In this document: positions 1-5,557 of the stretch, piece by piece
Position numbering within the stretch: the stretch's first letter is position 1
Layout of the letters: each line of letters begins with the position of its first letter
Source: Ferruginibacter sp.
GTDB lineage: Bacteria; Bacteroidota; Bacteroidia; Chitinophagales; Chitinophagaceae
Assembly: GCA_025362765.1 (NCBI GenBank)
Contig: JANYFI010000253.1
Span: 1 to 5,557, forward strand
Length of the DNA: 5,557 bases
Direction of reading: 5' to 3'
Made by a program: the position numbers and the translations under genes
Notes under the pieces: model-generated
Seen by the model: the letters and a program-made list of their open reading frames with translations, nothing else
What the model was told of the DNA's origin: nothing
The model's database searches: none

Positions 1-347
1 TATTGTGCTGCTTTTTCAGCCTGCGCATTACTGTACACCACGCCGGCGCCAGGTTTTACAAGATTACCCACCACCAGGCCAATCACCAGAGCAATAGTTG
101 TTACTATCTCAAAATACAAAATTGCTTTACCTCCAATACGCCCTGCCTTTTTCAATTCGCCGGCCCCGGCAATGCCGCTTACGATGGTGAGAAATATTAC
201 CGGAGCGATCACCATACGGATCATATTAATGAATGTTTCACTGATAAGCTGTGCAGTGGAAGCAAAGCCTGGAAAACAATACCCCACCAGCACGCCGGTT
301 AGGATCCCGATGATTACCTGTACGTACAAAACCCTTAAATATTTCAC
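1..347 (-). CDS. dctA: C4-dicarboxylate/cation symporter, N-terminal part (cut by window edge)
   Basis: This is a secondary transporter of the dicarboxylate/amino acid:cation symporter (SDF) family. It would import succinate, fumarate, malate or related acids across the inner membrane with cations. Only the first 115 residues lie in the window, against a usual length of about 420-450. The visible part reads like E. coli DctA: a YVQVIIGILTGVLVGY helix (about residues 8-23), the hallmark stretch IRMVIAPVIFLTIVSGIAG (43-61), then LYFEIVTTIALVIGLVVGN (77-95) and VKPGAG (97-102). Three hydrophobic segments are seen at about 7-25, 41-61 and 72-95. The start is a GTG at 347-345, because an in-frame TAA lies 12 bases upstream (359-357) and the homology begins just after the GTG. 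There is no Shine-Dalgarno sequence. The gene is co-directional with the carboxylase cluster, 206 bases downstream of it. The family is clear. The substrate (dicarboxylate rather than glutamate) is inferred from similarity to DctA. Confidence 0.9.
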   Translation of the reverse strand, partial: MKYLRVLYVQVIIGILTGVLVGYCFPGFASTAQLISETFINMIRMVIAPVIFLTIVSGIAGAGELKKAGRIGGKAILYFEIVTTIALVIGLVVGNLVKPGAGVVYSNAQAEKAAQ

Positions 348-553
348 CCGATTTTTTTAAGCCGGTAAATTATAACTTTTTATTGAGTAAGAAATCCTGG
401 TGTAAGAATGTTCACTGGTATTTTCTATAGTCAGGCAAAGACAGCGTAGTTGAAATATCATGTGAGAAAGAATAGATTTTAAGAGAACCTGTTGCTGAAA
501 TGATTAATGAAAATTTGTAGTGGAAATTATCTGATACAGACGTGGCGCAATTT

Positions 554-2095
554 TTATAACGGAATATTACCGTGCTTTTTTCTTGGCCGTTTAGCCACTT
601 TATTTTCAAGCATAGCATATACCTTAATCAGTTTTTTACGGGTATCTTTTGGTTCTATTACTTCATCTATAAATCCTCTTTCTGCGGCAAGGTAGGGTGT
701 TGCAAATTTCTCCGCATATTCAGCTTCTTTTTCCCTTAATTTTTTTGCAGGATCAGCAGCTTCGGCAATTTCTTTTTTAAAAATAATTTCGCAGGCTCCT
801 TTTGCTCCCATCACAGCAATCTCCGCTGTTGGCCACGCAAAATTCATGTCGGCGCCAATGTGTTTTGAATTCATCACATCATAGGCCCCACCATAAGCTT
901 TTCGCGTAATTACTGTTACCCTTGGTACAGTGGCTTCACTCAATGCGTACAATAGTTTGGCTCCATTGGTAATAATGCCATTCCATTCCTGGTCGGTTCC
1001 CGGCAAAAATCCAGGCACATCTACCAGTACAAGCAAAGGAATATTAAAGCAATCGCAAAAGCGGGTAAAGCGGGCTCCCTTTTTTGAACTGTCAATATCT
1101 AATACGCCGGCGAGACACATAGGCTGGTTGGCAACAATGCCAATACTTCTTCCTGCGAGCCTTGCAAAACCAACCACAATATTTTCGGCGTAATTAGTGT
1201 GAATTTCAAAGAAACTTTTTTCGTCGCAAATTCCATCAATTACCTTCCTTATATCGTAGGGCTGATTTGTATTTTCCGGAATAATTTTTTCCAGGCATTC
1301 CCTTGTTTCGTCCTGCAAATTGTAGGGGATTTTTGGCACTACATCTTCGCAGTTTTGAGGTACATAGCTCAATAATTTTTTGATTTGTGCGATGCACTCC
1401 ATATCATTGGCAGCGGTTAAATGCGTTACACCCGATTTAGTGGAATGCGTGGAAGCGCCGCCCAATTCTTCTGAACTCACAGCTTCGTTGGTAACTGTTT
1501 TTACTACATTGGGGCCGGTTACAAACATATAACTGCTGCCTTCTACCATCAAAGTAAAATCAGTAATAGCGGGAGAATACACGGCACCACCGGCACAAGG
1601 GCCCATAATAGCAGACAACTGTGGGATAACGCCCGATGCCGCTACATTTCGATAAAATATATCCGCGTAACCACCCAGTGATCTTACGCCTTCCTGTATT
1701 CTCGCTCCGCCTGAATCATTCAGACCAACCATCGGCGCACCAGTCTTCATGGCGAGGTCCATAATTTTACAAATCTTTTCAGCATGTGTTTCTGATAAGG
1801 CTCCGCCAAAAACTGTAAAGTCCTGCGCAAAAACGTATAGCAAACGGTCATTGACGGTGCCATAACCTGTAACCACGCCGTCACCATAATATTGCTGATC
1901 TTCCATGCCAAAATCTTTGGTACGGTGCAATACCAGGGCGCCAATTTCCTCGAAAGATCCGGTGTCCATGAGTAACTCAATTCTTTCCCTGGCTGTCAGT
2001 TTACCCTTTTTATGCTGAACGGCATTTCGTTCCGCTCCACCGCCTTCTTTACCTTGTGCTATCTTTTTTTGTAACTGGTCCGTTTTTGATTTCAT
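554..2095 (-). CDS. pccB: Acyl-CoA (probably propionyl-CoA) carboxylase, carboxyltransferase beta subunit
   Basis: This cytoplasmic subunit moves the carboxyl group from carboxybiotin to an acyl-CoA, most likely propionyl-CoA to give (S)-methylmalonyl-CoA. It has 513 residues, normal for the PccB/MmdA family, with both crotonase-like halves. The N-terminal half has [11 protein letters not shown] (32-42), SGGARIQEG (128-136) and [12 protein letters not shown] (165-176), the first oxyanion-hole region. The C-terminal half has [13 protein letters not shown] (358-370) and [11 protein letters not shown] (398-408). The protein ends in the family-typical RKKHGNIPL. Asp406 (codon 880-878) sits at the position reported in actinobacterial PccB as favouring propionyl-CoA over acetyl-CoA. 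I chose the ATG at 2095-2093. A TTG directly before it (2098-2096) would add one residue and is less likely. The gap to the biotin carboxylase gene is 42 bases. The leader is T-rich without a Shine-Dalgarno site. A decarboxylase role (methylmalonyl-CoA decarboxylase alpha, MmdA) is less likely because a biotin carboxylase is encoded alongside and no membrane subunit is seen. Confidence 0.95.
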   Translation of the reverse strand: MKSKTDQLQKKIAQGKEGGGAERNAVQHKKGKLTARERIELLMDTGSFEEIGALVLHRTKDFGMEDQQYYGDGVVTGYGTVNDRLLYVFAQDFTVFGGALSETHAEKICKIMDLAMKTGAPMVGLNDSGGARIQEGVRSLGGYADIFYRNVAASGVIPQLSAIMGPCAGGAVYSPAITDFTLMVEGSSYMFVTGPNVVKTVTNEAVSSEELGGASTHSTKSGVTHLTAANDMECIAQIKKLLSYVPQNCEDVVPKIPYNLQDETRECLEKIIPENTNQPYDIRKVIDGICDEKSFFEIHTNYAENIVVGFARLAGRSIGIVANQPMCLAGVLDIDSSKKGARFTRFCDCFNIPLLVLVDVPGFLPGTDQEWNGIITNGAKLLYALSEATVPRVTVITRKAYGGAYDVMNSKHIGADMNFAWPTAEIAVMGAKGACEIIFKKEIAEAADPAKKLREKEAEYAEKFATPYLAAERGFIDEVIEPKDTRKKLIKVYAMLENKVAKRPRKKHGNIPL

Positions 2096-2137
2096 CAAAA
2101 AAAATTGAAAAATTATCGTGTGTTGCTGAGGAAATAT

Positions 2138-3610
2138 TTAGGCAAGTCTTCTTTTCCAACTGGTAGATTTATGTTCCACCAGTTTTGTTATTTTTTGCTG
2201 TTCCATCCAGTATTTTGCAGCAACAATAGCTGCTGCCCTGGCATTGGTTTCGGGTTGTTTTTTTAGTTTTTCAGGCGAATAAAAATTTTCAACAAAATGC
2301 GTATCAAATACTCCTGATAAAAAAGCTTCGTGGTTAAAAACAAATGTTCCAAAAGACAATGTAGTTGATACGCCTTCAATTATACAGGCTGCGATGGCGT
2401 CCTTCATTTTCTGAATGGCCTCCATCCTGTTTTTACCATGTGTTACCAGCTTTGCAATCATTGGATCGTAATAGATAGGAATGATCATTCCTTCCCTGTA
2501 CCCATCATCTACCCGAATGCCTTCTCCCTGCGGAAAATGATATTTGGTGAGTTTACCAATAGAAGGTAAAAAATTATTGAAAGGATCTTCCGCATATACC
2601 CTCAGTTCAAGAGAATGCCCGTTAATGGTGAGATCATCTTGCGTAAAGGTTAATAATTCTCCCCTGGCGATTTTTATTTGTTCTTCCACCAGGTCGAGGC
2701 CGGTAATCATTTCGGTTACCGGATGCTCTACCTGCAGTCGGGTATTCATTTCAAGAAAATAAAAATTTAATTTTTCATCCAGTAAAAATTCAACAGTGCC
2801 GGTACTTACATAGTTGCATGACTTTGCTACCAGCACCGCTGCAGCGCCCATTTCTTTTCGCAATTCCGGCGTTAAAACAGCAGAGGGAGATTCTTCCACC
2901 ACTTTTTGGTGCCTGCGCTGGATGCTGCATTCCCGCTCAAAAAGATGCACGGTATTACCAGCGGTATCTGCCAAAACCTGTATTTCAATGTGTCGCGGAT
3001 GGGAAACATATTTTTCAATAAACACAGCGCCGTCGCCAAAAGAAGACGTTGCTTCGCTGGAGGCCCGCTGCATTTGTTCTTCAAAATCCGCCTCCCTTTC
3101 TACCACCCGCATGCCTTTGCCACCCCCACCTGCGGAAGCTTTTATTAAAATTGGATAGCCCACTTCAGCGGCTGTTTTTTTTGCTGTTGCAATGTCTTCA
3201 ATAGCGGTATCAATGCCGGGCACCATGGGGATATTGTATTTTTTAACACATTCCTTTGCTGCCAGTTTACTACCCATAATGCGCATTGCTTCCGGCGATG
3301 GTCCTATAAAAATAATTCCGGCATCTTTTACCTGTTGTGCAAAAGCCGCATTCTCGCTTAAAAATCCATATCCGGGGTGAATGGCGTGCACGCCCAATTG
3401 TTTGGCGAAAGCGATGATTTTACCCCCATTTAAATAACTCTCGCCGGAAGGAGCAGGCCCGAGACATACCGCTTCATCTGCAAATAATACATGGGGCGAA
3501 TTTCTGTCGGCTTCTGAAAAAACAGCTACCGATTGTAAGTCCATTTTACGAATGGTGCGCATAATGCGCAACGCAATTTCTCCCCTGTTGGCAACTAATA
3601 TTTTCTGCAT
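2138..3610 (-). CDS. accC: Biotin carboxylase subunit of acyl-CoA carboxylase
   Basis: This is the ATP-grasp enzyme that carboxylates the biotin on the carrier protein using bicarbonate and ATP. It has 490 residues. Domains in order: the pre-ATP-grasp domain starting KILVANRGEIALRIMRT (3-19) with HPGYGFLSEN (78-87), the ATP-grasp domain with the glycine-rich loop ASAGGGGKGMRVV (158-170), and the C-terminal biotin carboxylase domain (from about 334). Catalytic residues can be placed by analogy with E. coli AccC, with a constant offset of one: the RRHQKVVEE motif (232-240), metal ligands Glu274 and Glu287, the EMNTRLQVEHPVTE motif (287-300) with Arg291 and Glu295, and Arg337 in ELRVYAEDP. All appear intact. 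E. coli AccC is 449 residues, so there is an extra C-terminal tail of about 40 residues, lysine-rich and with no biotin-attachment motif. The ATG at 3610 is clear. The carrier protein gene ends 48 bases upstream and the carboxyltransferase starts 42 bases downstream. It could equally be named pccA (biotin carboxylase part). Confidence 0.95.
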   Translation of the reverse strand: MQKILVANRGEIALRIMRTIRKMDLQSVAVFSEADRNSPHVLFADEAVCLGPAPSGESYLNGGKIIAFAKQLGVHAIHPGYGFLSENAAFAQQVKDAGIIFIGPSPEAMRIMGSKLAAKECVKKYNIPMVPGIDTAIEDIATAKKTAAEVGYPILIKASAGGGGKGMRVVEREADFEEQMQRASSEATSSFGDGAVFIEKYVSHPRHIEIQVLADTAGNTVHLFERECSIQRRHQKVVEESPSAVLTPELRKEMGAAAVLVAKSCNYVSTGTVEFLLDEKLNFYFLEMNTRLQVEHPVTEMITGLDLVEEQIKIARGELLTFTQDDLTINGHSLELRVYAEDPFNNFLPSIGKLTKYHFPQGEGIRVDDGYREGMIIPIYYDPMIAKLVTHGKNRMEAIQKMKDAIAACIIEGVSTTLSFGTFVFNHEAFLSGVFDTHFVENFYSPEKLKKQPETNARAAAIVAAKYWMEQQKITKLVEHKSTSWKRRLA

Positions 3611-3658
3611 ACCTATTTTTTGTTTGGCTAATTATTGAGGGCGATAAAAGGCGATCGT

Positions 3659-4156
3659 TTATTCAAGCTCTATTAACACCTGGCCTTTCTCCACTATTTG
3701 ACCTGCTGTTATAGATATTTTTTTTATGATGGCGGCTGCATGAATTACAATGCTGTTCTCCATTTTCATTGCTTCCAGAATAATCATTTTGTCTCCTTCT
3801 TTTACAGCCTGTCCTTCGCGGACCGCAATTTCCAGTACTTTACCCGGCATGGGTGCTTTTATTTCTTTAATGTGCCTGTTGGACGTTACACCAAATCCCA
3901 TCTTTTCAAGCACCTGGTCAAGCTCATCTTTAATTGATATGTTGAATTTTTCTCCCGCTATTTCAACAGTGAATTTTTTCGCGGCGATATCCGCTTCAAT
4001 AATTGTCGCATTTACAGACCGGTTGTTATGTAGTAAATTAAATTCAAAAGATGTTGTTTGTATCAGGTCGGCAGCCTCAACTTCCGTTCTGGAAATACTA
4101 AAATCAAACTCATTTGATTTAATGACAAGGAGCGCTTTTTTTTCGTGCATACTCAT
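3659..4156 (-). CDS. Biotin carboxyl carrier protein subunit of acyl-CoA carboxylase
   Basis: This small cytoplasmic carrier (165 residues) swings a biotin group between the biotin carboxylase and the carboxyltransferase encoded just downstream. The C-terminal biotinyl/lipoyl domain (about 95-165) has APMPGKVLEIAVREGQAV (101-118) and the biotinylation motif EAMKMEN (128-134), with Lys131 as the acceptor (codon 3766-3764). The N-terminal part (about 15-90) is not the Ala/Pro-rich linker of E. coli AccB. It is a beta-rich segment including TVEIAGEKFNISI (63-75) and resembles the region that links biotin carboxylase and carrier domains in single-chain PCC alpha subunits. That comparison is from memory, not an alignment. 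The ATG at 4156 is taken as the start, and a second ATG at 4150 would remove two residues. There is no Shine-Dalgarno site. It is the first gene of the probable three-gene operon, with 210 bases of spacer upstream. It is left unnamed because accB and pccA are both used for this type. Confidence 0.93.
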   Translation of the reverse strand: MSMHEKKALLVIKSNEFDFSISRTEVEAADLIQTTSFEFNLLHNNRSVNATIIEADIAAKKFTVEIAGEKFNISIKDELDQVLEKMGFGVTSNRHIKEIKAPMPGKVLEIAVREGQAVKEGDKMIILEAMKMENSIVIHAAAIIKKISITAGQIVEKGQVLIELE

Positions 4157-4255
4157 TTATTTAGCCAGGGGTCAGGTCGGGTATAATCGGTTATCTGATT
4201 GTGAATAATTGTATAGTGGAAATTACGAAATAAAATACACTCAGGGGTATTAGAA

Positions 4256-4263
4256 TAAAGATA
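4256..4263 (-). promoter_or_regulatory. Weak candidate -7 box upstream of the carboxylase cluster
   Basis: On the minus strand this reads TATCTTTA, one mismatch from the Bacteroidota -7 consensus TAnnTTTG, about 100 bases before the carrier protein start. The nearest upstream TTTG is 26 bases away, further than the usual 19-21, so the match is poor. It lies between two CCCCTGA direct repeats (minus strand, at 4279-4273 and 4247-4241). A promoter is expected in this 210-base spacer, but this exact site is a guess. Confidence 0.2.
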
Positions 4264-4366
4264 CCAGTATTGTCAGGGGAAATTAACACCAAAAAATATT
4301 ACAATGAGAAATATTGGCAGGTGTGAATATGATTATCTAAACGTCGGGACTTGATGTATGAAACTA

Positions 4367-4810
4367 CTAAAATCGGGTAGGCAATTCAACAGTTAATAAC
4401 CAGAAGGTTTCAATTTTACTGATGGCATCAATAAAATTATCCAGGTGAACCGGTTTGCTTATATTGCAATTGGCATGGTTGTAATAAGACTCAAGGATAT
4501 CATTTTCTGCCGTAGAAGTAGTAAGCATTACCACTGGTATAAGTCTTAATTTTTCGTCTTTTTTAATAATGGCCAACACTTCCTTTCCATCCATGCGGGG
4601 CAAATTAATATCCAACAGAATCAGGTCAGGTTTTTCAACACAGTTGAATTTACCTCTTTTGTAAAGATAGTCCAGCGCCTCTTCCCCATCTTTAACAACA
4701 GCAACCGCAGTGTTGGGAAATCTTCCCTCTTTCAGCGCTTCCTTTGCCAAAAAAACATCGCCCAAATTATCCTCTACCAGTAAAATACTTATCGGCTCTT
4801 TAGCAATCAT
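4367..4810 (-). CDS. Single-domain response regulator, Rcp1/CheY-like
   Basis: This is a stand-alone phosphoreceiver protein (147 residues) with no output domain. It probably passes a phosphate signal from a histidine kinase to a partner protein. The receiver fold is complete: acidic pair Glu13-Asp14 in ILLVEDNLGD (9-18), phosphoacceptor Asp67 in LILLDINLPRMDG (63-75), Thr97 in VMLTTS (94-99) and Lys119-Pro120 in SKPV. The C-terminal ETFWLLTVELP (134-144) is typical of the Rcp1-like family, often paired with phytochrome or hybrid kinases. Asn116 stands where CheY-like proteins normally carry an aromatic residue (Tyr106 in CheY), see findings. The start at ATG 4810 fits the usual family N-terminus. 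It is not obviously part of an operon: 210 bases separate its stop from the carboxylase cluster, and no kinase gene is in the window. Its signal and partner cannot be told from this sequence. Confidence 0.93.
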   Translation of the reverse strand: MIAKEPISILLVEDNLGDVFLAKEALKEGRFPNTAVAVVKDGEEALDYLYKRGKFNCVEKPDLILLDINLPRMDGKEVLAIIKKDEKLRLIPVVMLTTSTAENDILESYYNHANCNISKPVHLDNFIDAISKIETFWLLTVELPTRF

Positions 4811-4816
4811 TTAAAA

Positions 4817-4848
4817 CGAATTTAGATTTTTTCGATAGTAAAGTAAAA
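4817..4848 (-). promoter_or_regulatory. Candidate Bacteroidota-type promoter of the response regulator
   Basis: On the minus strand TTTT (4848-4845) is followed after 20 bases by TAAATTCG (4824-4817). Each box is one mismatch from the Bacteroidota consensus TTTG / TAnnTTTG, and the spacing is acceptable. Transcription would begin at or next to the ATG at 4810, giving an almost leaderless mRNA. That makes the site doubtful, and a promoter further upstream, beyond the inverted repeats at 4861-4970, is the alternative. Confidence 0.22.
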
Positions 4849-4857
4849 GGTAACAAC

Positions 4858-4970
4858 CAAAAGCCCAGCGATGCTTGTTCAGCCCTGAACAAAAGCCCAA
4901 TAGTATTACTGCTGCTTGGGCAAGACAACGTCCTGCCAGCCTTGCACAAAACCCCCTGTAAGGCGCTGCG
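4858..4970. other. Cluster of inverted and direct repeats, possible structured leader or DNA site
   Basis: Four elements are packed in about 110 bases upstream of the response regulator. (1) A perfect 8-bp inverted repeat TTGTTCAG/CTGAACAA with a 2-base gap (4875-4882, 4885-4892). (2) A perfect 6-bp inverted repeat GCCCAA/TTGGGC (4895-4900, 4916-4921) enclosing the small palindrome AGTATTACT. (3) CAGCCTT/AAGGCgcTG (4937-4943, 4960-4968), a stem with a 2-base bulge. (4) A perfect 10-base direct repeat CAAAAGCCCA (4858-4867 and 4890-4899), 32 bases apart. Read on the minus strand, the segment at 4921-4914 could pair with either 4900-4895 or 4869-4863, and each of those is followed by TTTTG. This looks like structured RNA or a regulatory site, but no known family is recognised. 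Confidence 0.4.
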
Positions 4971-5034
4971 GTGAAATTTAATGCAGCAACAAATAAAACA
5001 CAGAAAGTTTTGAATTGAAAAGCGAATGCTGTTT

Positions 5035-5557
5035 AAAAATGTAAAAACTGTTTGCAGAAAAAGAAGTTATTGTTCGCCGTCGCAAAAAATGTTGATTGCA
5101 AATGAAGCCACACTGTCCACCGAAAACTGCTGCAACAAAAAGCAAACACTGCAAAGCCAGGTATGATTTTTAAAAGCTGTTTGCAGAAAAAGCACAAAGC
5201 CAACCTGTCAACCGAAAACTGCAACTAAAAACAAACGCATTACAACCTGCGGTATGAATTTAAAACAGTAACAGCAAAGAGCACAAGCCAGTTGCAACTG
5301 AAAAAAGTGAAGGCTTCCGTTTTTTGTCCAAACCCATAGCAACAAAAAATGCAAACGCTACAAACCAAAAAGAAGTGACCGCAACAAACTAAAAGCTGAT
5401 TTTGTAAAAAGTACAAAGCCAAACTGTCCACCCGAAAATACGCCGCAAAACCAAATGAAGTAACAAAACCTACTTGCATAAAAAGCAAATGGCTAACGAA
5501 AAAGTACTAACGAATTTATTGAGTTAAAACTTGAAAGAGAATGCTGCAACTTTTGTC
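5035..5557. repeat. A-rich gene-free tract of degenerate tandem repeats
   Basis: No gene is recognised here. Diverged copies of one unit recur. The segment AAAAGCTGTTTGCAGAAAAA is seen near 5043, near-identically at 5172, more diverged near 5264 (AAAACAGTAACAGCAAAGAG) and again at 5391. A second block, consensus AAAGCCAACTGTCCACCGAA, occurs at 5104-5130, 5196-5222 and 5415-5444. In the copies at 5172 and 5391 the two blocks are 24 bases apart. In the first copy they are 61 apart, an insertion of about 37 bases. Unit starts are about 129, 92 and 127 bases apart. Composition is strongly skewed: positions 5341-5400 contain 33 A, 13 C, 8 G and 6 T. Two minus-strand open frames (5033-5224, 5240-5488) exist because the minus strand is T/G-rich. 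They resemble each other only through the repeat and are very rich in Phe, Leu and Cys, so I do not call them genes. The right boundary lies outside the window. Confidence 0.6.
5493..5514. repeat. CTAACGAA short direct repeat
   Basis: Two exact copies of CTAACGAA (5493-5500 and 5507-5514) are separated by 6 bases, giving a 14-base period. They lie at the outer end of the visible A-rich tract. No function is assigned. They could be part of the repeat unit or mark an element edge. Confidence 0.45.

Noticed and set aside
3..360. Plus-strand open frames near the left edge
   Set aside because: They lie antisense to the clear DctA-type reading frame, and their peptides show no known domain.
348..400. 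TATAATTTAC on the minus strand as a promoter for the symporter gene
   Set aside because: It only partly fits TAnnTTTG, and no TTTG lies at the required distance, so it is no better than chance in AT-rich DNA.
557..575. Inverted repeat ACGG/CCGT around the last codons of the carboxyltransferase gene as a terminator
   Set aside because: The stem is only about 4 bp and no T-tract follows it on the minus strand. The sequence is explained by the conserved C-terminal codons.
412..618. Minus-strand open frame of 68 codons overlapping the end of the carboxyltransferase gene
   Set aside because: It overlaps the well-supported 3' end of that gene in another frame, has no recognisable features, and covers the intergenic spacer only by chance.
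5033..5488. Two minus-strand open frames (63 and 82 codons) in the A-rich tract, with shared VD-LAL-F-like peptide pieces
   Set aside because: The shared peptides come from the underlying DNA repeat. The frames are dominated by Phe, Leu and Cys as expected of T-rich DNA, no known domain is recognisable, and one frame starts in the middle of a repeat unit.
5035..5557. CRISPR array
   Set aside because: The repeats are strongly diverged, unequal in length and irregularly spaced, and no cas genes are present.

Overview
The window looks like a piece of a Bacteroidota chromosome, most likely Chitinophagaceae or a close relative. This is inferred from AT-rich DNA, gene starts without a Shine-Dalgarno sequence, and the protein types and gene order. 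No rRNA or other lineage marker is present, so the placement is tentative. All recognisable genes are on the minus strand, so the natural reading order is from right to left.

From right to left: positions 4811-5557 hold no convincing gene. The outer part (about 5035-5557) is an A-rich, T-poor tract of degenerate tandem repeats. The inner part (4858-4970) is packed with inverted and direct repeats. A single-domain response regulator of the Rcp1/CheY-like type follows at 4367-4810. After a 210-base spacer comes a compact three-gene cluster for a biotin-dependent acyl-CoA carboxylase: biotin carboxyl carrier subunit (3659-4156), biotin carboxylase (2138-3610) and carboxyltransferase (554-2095). 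The intergenic gaps are 48 and 42 bases, so one transcript is likely. After another 206 bases (348-553), where I see no clear terminator or promoter, a DctA-type C4-dicarboxylate symporter begins at 347 and runs off the left edge.

The three carboxylase subunits should form one enzyme. Biotin on the carrier protein is carboxylated by the ATP-dependent biotin carboxylase, and the carboxyl group is passed to an acyl-CoA by the carboxyltransferase. An Asp at the position linked to acyl-CoA choice favours propionyl-CoA, giving methylmalonyl-CoA that can be turned into succinyl-CoA. The adjacent dicarboxylate importer would also feed C4 acids into the TCA cycle. That thematic link is inference.

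The core genes are ordinary. The points worth a second look are the repeat tract, the attenuator-like inverted repeats upstream of the response regulator, an Asn in place of the usual aromatic residue in that regulator, and the split layout of the carboxylase.
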